Shown here one piece after another: positions 1-8,327 of a stretch of DNA of 64,000 nucleotides. The position numbers were made by a program, and so were the translations under genes. Location of the stretch: NCBI GenBank assembly GCA_964291335.2, contig OZ219748.1, positions 558,001-622,000 of the forward strand, in the 5' to 3' direction. How positions within the stretch are numbered: the stretch's first letter is position 1; each line of letters starts with the position of its first letter. The notes under the pieces are model-generated. The model had not been told where the DNA came from. It saw nothing but the letters and a program-made list of their open reading frames with translations, and made no database searches. The DNA comes from G964291335 sp964291335. GTDB taxonomy: Bacteria; Chloroflexota; Dehalococcoidia; Lucifugimonadales; UBA3495.

Positions 1-1
1 T

Positions 2-1564
2 TTCAAGAATATGTTCATCTCCGTTTCAGAGGAGATGGGAGTGGCCCTGCTGCGGACCGCTTACTCGCCCAATATCAAGGAACGGCGCGACTTCTCCTGC
101 GCTATCTTCGACCCGTCCGGTCAGATGGTGGCCCAGGCAGCCCACCAACCGGTGCACCTGGGAGCTATGCCGGCATCGGTTAAGGCCGCCCTGGATACCT
201 TTCCCAATTCCCTGCGCCCCGGCGATATGGTGATTCTGAACGACCCTTACCTGGGCGGCACTCACCTGCCCGACATCACTCTGGTGGCCCCCGTCTTTTT
301 CGAGGAAAAAGGGGAAGGGAAACAACTGGTTGGCTTTATTTCCAACCGGGGCCACCACGCCGACGTGGGCGGCATGACGCCAGGTTCCCTGCCCTTGTCC
401 ACTGAGTTGTACCAGGAAGGCCTGATATTGCCGCCCATCAAATTGGCTAGAGGCGGGCGGCTTAACCGGGAAGTCGTTCAGCTGATTTGCCGCAACTCCC
501 GAACTCCGCAGGAACGGCAAGGCGACCTGACAGCTCAAATCGCCTCCATTCGGGTAGGCGAACAACGCCTTAAGGAAGTGGTAGAGCGTTATGGCATAAC
601 GGAAACGCTGGAACATATGGCCGCCCTGTTAGACTACTCGGAGCGGGTTACCCGTCAGGCCATCGCCCGCATTCCCGATGGCGTGTACCAGGTAGTTGAT
701 TACATGGACGACGACGGCCTGACCGGGGAGCCGGTGCCGGTCGCCGTATCCATTGCCATCGCCAACGACGAGATGACCATTGACTTCACGGGCACTTCGC
801 CACAAAGGGCCGGCTGCATCAACGCCCCCCAGGCGGTTACCGTGTCCGCCAGCCTGTATATGGTGCGCTGCGTAGTGGGTGACCAGGCGCCGGCCAACCA
901 GGGCTGCCTGCGACCGGTTAAAATCATCACTCCGCTTGGAACCCTGGTAAACCCCGAACCCCAGCGGGGGGTAGCCGGCGGCAACGTAGAAACCTCCCAG
1001 CGGATTACCGACGTGCTGCTGACCGCCATGGCCCAGGCCCTGCCGGAGCTGATTCCAGCCGCCAGCCAGGGCACCATGAATAACCTGCTCATCGGCGGGC
1101 ATGACCTGGAGCGGAACCGTCCCTTTGTCTATTACGAAACCATTGGCGGCGGCATGGGCGCCCGACCGGCGAAAGACGGCATTTCCGGCATCCATACCCA
1201 CATGACCAACACGATGAATACCCCCATTGAAGCGCTGGAGTTTGCCTTTCCCCTGCGCTTGAAGCGGTATGCGCTGCGCCGCGGCTCCGGGGGCGCCGGC
1301 CAGCGTCAGGGCGGTGATGGCCTGGTGCGCGACGTCGAGTTCCTCAGTCCGGCACGCGTTACCATCCTGTCGGAAAGGCGCAAGTTTCACCCGCCGGGTT
1401 CCCACGGCGGCCACCAAGGGCAGCCCGGCGAGAACGTACTGCTTAAAGGGGGGTACGAAGAGGTTCAGTTGGCTGGCAAGGAAACCCTGGATGTGGAACC
1501 CGGCGATATACTCAGTATTCGCACTCCCGGCGGCGGCGGTTGGGGCCAGCCGGCTGCCGAATAG
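2..1564 (+). CDS. Hydantoinase B / oxoprolinase family protein (5' end outside window)
   Basis: This is the HyuB-type subunit of the ATP-dependent N-methylhydantoinase / 5-oxoprolinase / acetone carboxylase family, which opens cyclic amides together with a HyuA subunit. The reading frame is open from base 2 and enters the family's conserved N-terminus at once (SEEMG, RTAYSPNIKERRDFSCA, then HLGAMPASV). About ten N-terminal codons therefore lie before the window, and the internal ATG at 11 is unlikely to be the true start. The C-terminus ends in the usual Gly-rich TPGGGGWG motif. A hyuA partner would be expected just upstream, outside the window. Family assignment is firm; the substrate cannot be told from sequence. 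Confidence 0.9.
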   Translation, partial: FKNMFISVSEEMGVALLRTAYSPNIKERRDFSCAIFDPSGQMVAQAAHQPVHLGAMPASVKAALDTFPNSLRPGDMVILNDPYLGGTHLPDITLVAPVFFEEKGEGKQLVGFISNRGHHADVGGMTPGSLPLSTELYQEGLILPPIKLARGGRLNREVVQLICRNSRTPQERQGDLTAQIASIRVGEQRLKEVVERYGITETLEHMAALLDYSERVTRQAIARIPDGVYQVVDYMDDDGLTGEPVPVAVSIAIANDEMTIDFTGTSPQRAGCINAPQAVTVSASLYMVRCVVGDQAPANQGCLRPVKIITPLGTLVNPEPQRGVAGGNVETSQRITDVLLTAMAQALPELIPAASQGTMNNLLIGGHDLERNRPFVYYETIGGGMGARPAKDGISGIHTHMTNTMNTPIEALEFAFPLRLKRYALRRGSGGAGQRQGGDGLVRDVEFLSPARVTILSERRKFHPPGSHGGHQGQPGENVLLKGGYEEVQLAGKETLDVEPGDILSIRTPGGGGWGQPAAE

Positions 1565-1634
1565 CAGAGGCCAGCCGGAAGGGAACCGCCAAAGTGATGG
1601 TCAGACCCCGGAAACACCGGCGTCCCATTCCCGC

Positions 1635-3071
1635 TTACAGCCCGGAAGGGTCTTTCCCGGCCCTGGAACCGGCAGCCCCCGGAAGGGGTACGCCCAGTAC
1701 CGAGCTTTCTGCCAGCGCAACCAGGCGGGTCGGCAGGATGGCGTTAGCCAGCCCGGCTGTCTGAACTTCCGGCGGACAATGGACCCGAATGTAATTGTCG
1801 GTAAGCCCACGCCGGGCGTTCATCCTTCCCCCATGCCGTGGGGGTTCCCAAAGCGTCGGCCGGGTTTGCCCTAACTGATTCTGGCGAAACCGCGCAAAGC
1901 TCCGGCGGGCCACTTCCAGCATCCGAGCCATTCTTTCCCTCTTGACTGCCTCCGATACCGGGGCGTTCAGGTATGCCGCCGCGGTGCCTGGCCGTTTCGA
2001 GTAGGGGAAAACGTGCATATCGCTGAAGCCCATCGCCTCGGCGAAGGCCAGGCTGTCGGCAAATTCCGGTTCACCCTCTCCGGGAAAGCCCACAATTACG
2101 TCGGCGGTAATGCCGGCGTCAGGCAAAGCCTGCCGTATTCTGCCAACTGCCGCCGCAAACCCGGTAACGGAGTAACGGCGCCGCATAGCCTTCAAGATGG
2201 TATCGCTGCCGCTTTGCAGGGGCAGATGAAAATGGGGGCAGAGACGCCGGTCGGCCAACCACAACTCCAGCAGCGGAATGCTGAATTCCTGGGGCTGCAA
2301 CGAGGAAACTCTCAGCCGTGGAATGTCGGTTTCTTCCAGAATTCGCCGGAGCAAACCAGGCAACCCGACTTCCGCCAGGTCGAACCCGTAAGTTCCCAGT
2401 TGGGTGCCGGTTAAAACCACTTCCTGGCACCCCTGCGCCACTTCCCGGCGCACCTGCTGCACCACCACATCCGGGGCAATGCTGCGCTCCCGTCCCCGCA
2501 CTTTAGGCACAATGCAGTAAGCGCAAACCTGGTCGCACCCTTCCTGAATCTTAATCATAGCGCGACTTCGCCCCGGCAGGCTGCCCGAAACGGCCCGGGA
2601 CGGGGCGGCCTCGCTGCCGGCAGCCCGGCCGCCCCATCCTTCCTGCCCATCCCCCAGGTGGGCCGCCACCGCCAACTCGACCAAACGCTCCTTGTCGGTA
2701 TTAGGCACAACCAGAGAAACGGCCGGGAGCCGGGACAGCGCCTCGGCAGCGCGCTGCGGATAACAGCCAGCCGCCACTACCACTGCATTGGGGTTGCTCC
2801 GGCGGGCGGCCCGCAGGGCCTGGCGAGCTTTGGCGTCGGCGGCGGCGGTTACCGTGCAGGTGTTCAGCACGTAAATATCCGCCTGCGCCGCCGACTCCAC
2901 CACCCGGTAGCCGGCCTGCCGAAACCGGCGCGCCAACAGACTGCTATCGGCCTGGTTCAGTTTGCAGCCGTGGGTTTGGATGGCAACTGCGCCCCGGCAA
3001 TCCGACGCAGGAAGTTCCACCAGGGGAACGGCATCATCAACCATAGATTGAGGAAAGGTATCCGCAGTCAT
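1635..3071 (-). CDS. mtaB: tRNA t6A37 methylthiotransferase (MtaB-like radical SAM)
   Basis: A MiaB-family methylthiotransferase that converts t6A to ms2t6A at tRNA position 37. Counting from an upstream GTG at 3122, the N-terminal UPF0004 domain has its three cluster cysteines (HGCKLNQ C53, LNTCTV C89, AAGCYPQR C120). The radical-SAM motif CxxxCxxC is at residues 196-203 (GCDQVCAYCIVP), and a TRAM-like tail follows. The HGCKLNQ motif and the overall spacing fit MtaB better than MiaB or RimO. I prefer the ATG at 3071; the GTG at 3122 would add 17 residues. A roughly 20-residue Gly/Ala-rich insert sits before the radical-SAM domain. The gene is convergent with the hyuB-like gene. Confidence 0.88.
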   Translation of the reverse strand: MTADTFPQSMVDDAVPLVELPASDCRGAVAIQTHGCKLNQADSSLLARRFRQAGYRVVESAAQADIYVLNTCTVTAAADAKARQALRAARRSNPNAVVVAAGCYPQRAAEALSRLPAVSLVVPNTDKERLVELAVAAHLGDGQEGWGGRAAGSEAAPSRAVSGSLPGRSRAMIKIQEGCDQVCAYCIVPKVRGRERSIAPDVVVQQVRREVAQGCQEVVLTGTQLGTYGFDLAEVGLPGLLRRILEETDIPRLRVSSLQPQEFSIPLLELWLADRRLCPHFHLPLQSGSDTILKAMRRRYSVTGFAAAVGRIRQALPDAGITADVIVGFPGEGEPEFADSLAFAEAMGFSDMHVFPYSKRPGTAAAYLNAPVSEAVKRERMARMLEVARRSFARFRQNQLGQTRPTLWEPPRHGGRMNARRGLTDNYIRVHCPPEVQTAGLANAILPTRLVALAESSVLGVPLPGAAGSRAGKDPSGL

Positions 3072-3354
3072 AGCTACTAATTTCTCAGGACGCTTCGGTT
3101 CAGTCGCCAGGTGTTCGTCCACCGGACATCACAGCAATCCGGCAACGCGCTGGCGTCAACCGCCCGCAACTCCTCAAGGGCGCTCGCCAGCAGACGCAGG
3201 CTCCGGTAATGGTATCGCCCAATTCTGGCGCCATCAGCACTGGCCGCCATCAACTGCTGATGGCCTTGCCTTTCCGTCAAGGGTTCCCCATTCTAGCATA
3301 ATCAGCCGAAAGTTCCCGGCCAGAAAGGAAAACCGGCAACCGGTATGGTCCGGT

Positions 3355-5007
3355 TCAGCCGATAACTGCGTCCATCCCGTGGGGAGGCGTCTGGAAGGGT
3401 GGACGAAGTATCGGGAGGGGCACTTCAATAACTGCCGGTCGGCCGGCCCGCAGGGCAATCCGCAGCGCCTCGCCCAACTCCTGGCAGCCGTCTAATTTGA
3501 TACCCAGAGCTCCGTAGGCTTCGGCCAATTGCACAAAATCAGGATTATGTAAATCAGTGCCGATGGCGCGACCGCCATAACGGTTCATCTGATCCGCACG
3601 GGAGGCGCCCAATGCGCCATTGTTGAACACCAGGGTAACCACGTTAATACCCTCCTGAACGGCGGTGGACAGTTCGCTGCTGGCGTACATGAAACCGCCA
3701 TCGCCGCTGGTTACGACTACCTGGCGATCGGGGTTGCCCACCTTGGCGCCCAGCCCGGTCGGGAAGGCGTAGCCCAAAGTAGCAAAGTAACTGGAGGTTA
3801 AGTAAGAACGGGGACGCAGTACCGGAAAACTCAAGTGTCCCCAGTAGGCGACTTCGGTGGTTCCCGCAACCATAATGGCGTCCTCAGCCAACTCGCGGCG
3901 AATGGCGGCCGCAATTTCCAGCTGCCGGGGCGCAAGAGCCTGCAGGTCGGCATAAGTCGCTTCGCGAATGTTGACCCAATCCTGTTCCTGCCACTGACTG
4001 ACCACCGGCCCGCCGTCCAGCCGGGCCAGCAGCTCCGCAACCGCCAGACGGCCGTCGGCCAGAATGCCCAGTTTAACCGGCAGGTTATTGCCCAACTCTT
4101 CCGGGTCAGCGTCAATTTGAATCAGCAACTGGCGCGGCTGAATGCCCCATGGCGGATGCGGCGCCAGGTTCAGCCGGCTGCCCAGCGCCAGAATTACATC
4201 TGCCTGGGGCAAAGCCCGGTAACCCGGCCCATGCCCGTAGTAGTAGGTTCCCAGGGAATTGGGGTGGTTTTCCCGGATTGCCCCCTTGCCTTCCGGGGTG
4301 GTAATGACCGGCGCCTTAAGGGTTTCCGCCAAATCGGCCAGTTCGGTATCCAGGCCAGCTGTTCGGCAGCCGCCGCCGGCCCAGATTAACGGACGTTCCG
4401 CTTTGGCCAGCAGCGCGACGGCTTCGCGAATTCTGGCCGGGTCGGGGGCTTGCGGAACCGGCCCCTCCCGTTCCAGCAGCGCCACGTCTGCCCTGGCGGA
4501 TAGAACATCCCAGGGAATTTCGATTTCCACCGGACGGGGCCGGCCATCGGTAAGCTGCTGCATCGCCATGTGAACCAAAGAAGGGATTTCTTCGGGCCTG
4601 GTGACACGGCCGTTCCACTTGGTTATGGGACGGAAAACATCCAGTTGGTCGTTTACTTCATGCAGGGCGCCCCGGCGCTGTCCCAGACTGCGGCTGTCTA
4701 TTTGCCCTGAAATCAGCAGCACCGGCGAAGAGGCGGCGTAGGCCGTCCCGATGCCGGCGGCAGCGTTCAGGGCCCCGGGGCCGGGCACCACCAGAGCAAC
4801 CCCAATACGGCCGGTAGTACGAGCGTACCCGTCCGCCATGTAGGCTGCCGCCTGCTCGTGGCGCACGGTTATTAACCGAATGCCGGGTTCAGCGAAGAGG
4901 GCGTCATAAGCCTCCATAATCTGGACGCCCGGCAGCCCGAAGACCACCGCCACGCCCTCGCGCACCAGGGACTGAACCAGGGCCTGGGCTCCGGTAAGCG
5001 CTGCCAT
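3355..5007 (-). CDS. Thiamine diphosphate-dependent acetolactate synthase-like protein
   Basis: A 550-residue ThDP enzyme of the acetolactate synthase large-subunit/benzoylformate decarboxylase superfamily, with the N-terminal PYR, central FAD/ADP-binding and C-terminal PP domains in the usual order. The ThDP-activating glutamate is seen in RHEQAA (E51). The Mg-ThDP motif begins at GDGG (residues 435-438) and closes with NN at 462-463. No small regulatory subunit (ilvN) or other ilv gene is adjacent, so it may be a catabolic or paralogous enzyme and not the biosynthetic IlvB. It lies 123 bp downstream of the GIY-YIG gene on the same strand, but its product does not suggest membership of that operon. 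Confidence 0.85.
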   Translation of the reverse strand: MAALTGAQALVQSLVREGVAVVFGLPGVQIMEAYDALFAEPGIRLITVRHEQAAAYMADGYARTTGRIGVALVVPGPGALNAAAGIGTAYAASSPVLLISGQIDSRSLGQRRGALHEVNDQLDVFRPITKWNGRVTRPEEIPSLVHMAMQQLTDGRPRPVEIEIPWDVLSARADVALLEREGPVPQAPDPARIREAVALLAKAERPLIWAGGGCRTAGLDTELADLAETLKAPVITTPEGKGAIRENHPNSLGTYYYGHGPGYRALPQADVILALGSRLNLAPHPPWGIQPRQLLIQIDADPEELGNNLPVKLGILADGRLAVAELLARLDGGPVVSQWQEQDWVNIREATYADLQALAPRQLEIAAAIRRELAEDAIMVAGTTEVAYWGHLSFPVLRPRSYLTSSYFATLGYAFPTGLGAKVGNPDRQVVVTSGDGGFMYASSELSTAVQEGINVVTLVFNNGALGASRADQMNRYGGRAIGTDLHNPDFVQLAEAYGALGIKLDGCQELGEALRIALRAGRPAVIEVPLPILRPPFQTPPHGMDAVIG

Positions 5008-5130
5008 TAACTACCTCCGGTGGCCGTTTATTGTCTTTAGAGTAATGGGGAGTTCCCCCGGCAGATCCGTCGGCGGGCAGCGGTTCGCTGGATTTCCCGC
5101 CGGGGAAACTGCGCTTTGGGTTCGCCGGCG

Positions 5131-5508
5131 CTACCGCTTGTTCCGGTTGGCGGCGGGCTGCCACGCCCGGATGACCGCAGTTTCCAGGGCCAGGGTCTCC
5201 TGACGGCCCCGGGTAAGGGCTAACGAGAACTTTACCAGGTCCGGGAAGAGGCGCAGCAGCCGGGCCAGTTCCGGGTTGGTTTCGTGCTGCAGGTGCTGCC
5301 GCAGCCGCTGCCGCACATCGGACGAGGACATGCCTACGTAGATGCATTCCCAGCGGCGGCCGGCTACCGGGGGCAGCCACAGGGCATAGACCCCGGCGCA
5401 GCCCCGGGGCAGGCGGCGAACATTTTCCGCCTTGAACGGCCGCAGCTCCCGCTCCAGCCGGTATTGCAGCCCGAAGGGGGTGGCCTGGCTGCCCGCCGGT
5501 TCGTCCAT
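5131..5508 (-). CDS. Small GIY-YIG nuclease-fold protein
   Basis: A 125-residue protein, essentially one GIY-YIG domain. It has GVY (39-41) for the GIY half, IYVG (56-59) for the YIG half, the following helix with arginines (DVRQRLRQH), a downstream Glu (LALE, E109) and a closing Asn (AAN, N121). These match the fold's catalytic positions, so DNA cleavage is plausible but unproven. The ATG at 5508 lies two bases after the stop of the DUF1156 methylase gene, indicating translational coupling; the frame is also open further upstream inside that gene. The context suggests it is the third component of the HEPN-ATPase/methylase operon. Stand-alone GIY-YIG proteins of UvrC/Slx1 type are the alternative, but the sequence resembles neither closely. 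Confidence 0.75.
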   Translation of the reverse strand: MDEPAGSQATPFGLQYRLERELRPFKAENVRRLPRGCAGVYALWLPPVAGRRWECIYVGMSSSDVRQRLRQHLQHETNPELARLLRLFPDLVKFSLALTRGRQETLALETAVIRAWQPAANRNKR

Positions 5509-5510
5509 CG

Positions 5511-8315
5511 CTAGAGCAACGCCCCTTGTTCCCCTCGTTCCTTTTCCCGGGACCGCTCCTGAATACGCTGCCATTCGGTAACCAGGTTATTGAACATTAC
5601 CGAGTTGCGGGAATCGCCCTTGCGGTCATAATGGTTATAGAGGATACGGGCCAGCCGCTCCACCGCATCGGCGCCGCTGCCCAGCTCCCGGCACACCTCG
5701 GACGCCCCCTCCACCCCGCGTCCGTCCTCCGTATTCAGGTGCCAGGCGATGCGGAAGACGCCATCCCATGCCGTCGGTTCACCCAGCCGGCGCTGCGACT
5801 TCGGGGCGTAGGCTTCCAGAGGCAGCAGCTGCACCTCGCCCCGCTGGGCCGTCAACAGGTTGTGCGTGTCGCGCAGTTGGTCAACGGACACATTCTTGGC
5901 CCGGGCCAGCGTTTCCGCTTCCCCGTAACTGCCCTTCCGGAAACCATGCTGCTTCACCCAGTCCAGGCAAAAGCGGGTGGGCGGATCCAGCTCGCCTTCC
6001 TGCGCTTCATCGTAATCGGCAATGGCCCGGTTAATCGCCGCCAGCGCCTCCCGAACCGTAACCTGGTCGCCGCCGATGGTTTCCACCCGGCGGTATCGGG
6101 AGTATATCTGCATGCCAGGGCCGATAGCGGCCTGGGCCAGGTCCACCGGGGCAATGTGGCCCTCGCCGGTGAGCTGCTCCAGCGCCGCCGGCAGTTCGGC
6201 AGCCAGTTCGTTCAGGAACTGCCGGCGGCTGGCCGTCGGCGCCTCCGCCGGCCGCGGGCGGCACACCAGAATGACGGAGGAGGCCAGGGCATTGGAATCT
6301 TGAGCACGTAGCCTACTGGGAAGTTCAGTATGCATAGGCCATGTGCCCACGACTTGAAATCCCGCCGATACTAGGGCAGTCAGCATAGTCTCCCAGCCTG
6401 TAGATATTCTTCCCTCTCGTTCTTCCTCTTGCTGCTTGTAAGCATAGAATATAGAAGATGGAAACTCCGGGTTGCACCGCTCCCGGATCAGACATAGTGT
6501 TTTTTTCAGCAAATCCTCGAACCTTTGACGAGCATACTCAAATCGAGGGGCAGCTATCATCTCTTCTACTTTAGGAGTGGCAATTCCTGCAAAGAGATCA
6601 GGATAGGTTTCACGGAGCAATGGGCGTAGCCAAACGTAGAAAAAATCTGACAAGTCTGCATAAGCGATATTATCGTAGTAGGGTGGATCGGTGACGATGA
6701 CTGGACCAGTGTCGGTGGGAATAGCAGTTGAAGCATCCGATTGATATACCTTTCCTTGGTTAACGTGCACGGGCAGACGCTCGAAAGCTGCGGCGACATA
6801 CTCGATTTGGGCTATCCAGTTCTGCGTTGAGTCAGAAAATTGGTTCACTTCTGCATAATCCCATATCATGGAAAGTGCTTGTCTTGCGAAAACTCCAGCG
6901 ACAGGGTCGCTGGAGTTTTGCCATCTTGCGTAAGAAGAACAAATGTTCACTGCTTTTCCGATCGCTAGCGCCAAGCAAGTTCGAATGGCTTTGACATACT
7001 CCTCATCTAACTCGTCCTCTGGTATAAAGTTCTCACATTCTCCCAAAAAGTCGGTCAATGTGGTCAGAGTGGTCAATTGGCGTTCAGTAAACAAATTACT
7101 CCATTTCGTGAAACCGTAGGCCTGCACCCTAAACCCCAATGCCTTTTCAGGCAGCCTTCCAACAGGCCGCCCTTCTGGTTCTGCAGAATAAGCAGCCTGT
7201 ATATGCTCATTGCTGGGGGAAACAAACCGCCGGCGGCGGTCGCCCTCGGCAACAATGCAGGTCATCACCTCGCCCATATTGCCGGCGCGGGCCTGCTCCC
7301 GAACCTGCGCCAGGGGCATGGCGCTGCGGCAGACGACGCAGGTGGCGCCGTTGCGGTTGACGGTGCCAGTGGCCGGCACGCCTTCCAGGTGGGTCTGCAC
7401 TACGAAGGAAACCGTCTTCGCTGCCCGGTCAACCACCGGCTTTACCCAATGTTCGTTGCCCTTCTTTTTGGATACCTGAAAAGTTCTCATCAAGGGCATC
7501 TGAACGCCGCAGGCCGGGTTGGCGCAGGGAACCGTCCGCGCCCACAGCCAGGCAATCACCGTAGCCTCGCCGCCGTCGGGCAGCTTTGCCTTCGGGTACA
7601 GGTGGCCGATGCGAGCCCAGGCCATTTCCCGCATTTTACGCCCGTAGTAGCGGACGTCGTCGGCCAGGCCGGCAGCGCCCCGCCAGGGAACCTGTTCGGC
7701 GCGTTTGCCTTTGCCCACGGTCATGCCCATGCGGTCAGCCTCCGGGTTCACCGGCGGCCGGTTGGCGAATTTGGGGGGCAGTTCAATCAGGGCCCTGGTA
7801 ATCAGCACCGCCACCGGGTTAAGGTCGGAGCCGACGGCCCGCAGGCCCAGCCGCTGGGCTTCCAGCGGGATGGAGCCGCCGCCGCAGAAAGGGTCATAAA
7901 TCGGGTCAATCTTCCGGTTCAGGTAATCCAGGACGGCGGCCGGCTCCCCCGGCGCCGTTTCACCTTTGGCGCGGGCCACGGAACGGGCAATTTCGTAACG
8001 GGCTTCGTCCAGCAGGTTGGCGTCGCTGCTGTTTTCCCATTTGACCAGCCGCCTGATAAGCTCGTGGAGCCGTTCCCGCTCGGCGTGCTGCGCTTCGGCA
8101 TCAGGAAACTCGTCGCAATCGCCCGGGTCATCAACCAGGCTGGCAAAGATGACCGCCCGGCAGGCGGCCAAAGGCCGGCGCGCCCACCATAAATGCAGGG
8201 TGGAGGGGTGGCCGTGGCGAATTAAAGATTTTTCCCGGACCGATTCTGCGTTGATAACGTCCAGGGGCAGATCAACCTCAATCAGTTTCCGGCGGTAGGC
8301 GGGTTTGGCAGGCAT
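5511..8315 (-). CDS. DUF1156 (COG1743) adenine-specific DNA methylase with Zn ribbon
   Basis: A 934-residue putative N6-adenine DNA methyltransferase. The N-terminus is the DUF1156 signature (RKLIEVDLPLD, then HPSTLHLWWARRPLAA). The SAM-binding motif DPFCGGGS is at 141-148, a zinc-ribbon insert has Cys pairs at 264/269 and 326/329, and the catalytic motif DPPY is at 543-546. COG1743 proteins recur in defence islands, and a relative (PglXI) belongs to type 3 BREX. The gene starts 12 bp after the DUF499 ATPase gene and is followed 2 bp later by the GIY-YIG gene. Residues about 370-675, including DPPY, are encoded by DNA of clearly lower GC (about 45-50% per line) than either flank (about 60-65%), suggesting a recombined segment. 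Confidence 0.88.
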   Translation of the reverse strand: MPAKPAYRRKLIEVDLPLDVINAESVREKSLIRHGHPSTLHLWWARRPLAACRAVIFASLVDDPGDCDEFPDAEAQHAERERLHELIRRLVKWENSSDANLLDEARYEIARSVARAKGETAPGEPAAVLDYLNRKIDPIYDPFCGGGSIPLEAQRLGLRAVGSDLNPVAVLITRALIELPPKFANRPPVNPEADRMGMTVGKGKRAEQVPWRGAAGLADDVRYYGRKMREMAWARIGHLYPKAKLPDGGEATVIAWLWARTVPCANPACGVQMPLMRTFQVSKKKGNEHWVKPVVDRAAKTVSFVVQTHLEGVPATGTVNRNGATCVVCRSAMPLAQVREQARAGNMGEVMTCIVAEGDRRRRFVSPSNEHIQAAYSAEPEGRPVGRLPEKALGFRVQAYGFTKWSNLFTERQLTTLTTLTDFLGECENFIPEDELDEEYVKAIRTCLALAIGKAVNICSSYARWQNSSDPVAGVFARQALSMIWDYAEVNQFSDSTQNWIAQIEYVAAAFERLPVHVNQGKVYQSDASTAIPTDTGPVIVTDPPYYDNIAYADLSDFFYVWLRPLLRETYPDLFAGIATPKVEEMIAAPRFEYARQRFEDLLKKTLCLIRERCNPEFPSSIFYAYKQQEEEREGRISTGWETMLTALVSAGFQVVGTWPMHTELPSRLRAQDSNALASSVILVCRPRPAEAPTASRRQFLNELAAELPAALEQLTGEGHIAPVDLAQAAIGPGMQIYSRYRRVETIGGDQVTVREALAAINRAIADYDEAQEGELDPPTRFCLDWVKQHGFRKGSYGEAETLARAKNVSVDQLRDTHNLLTAQRGEVQLLPLEAYAPKSQRRLGEPTAWDGVFRIAWHLNTEDGRGVEGASEVCRELGSGADAVERLARILYNHYDRKGDSRNSVMFNNLVTEWQRIQERSREKERGEQGALL

Positions 8316-8327
8316 GGCGTTAGCCCC

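Noticed and set aside
3077..3280. 67-residue frame between mtaB and the acetolactate-synthase-like gene
   Set aside because: No recognisable domain, overlaps the possible extended mtaB start, and has no clear ribosome site.
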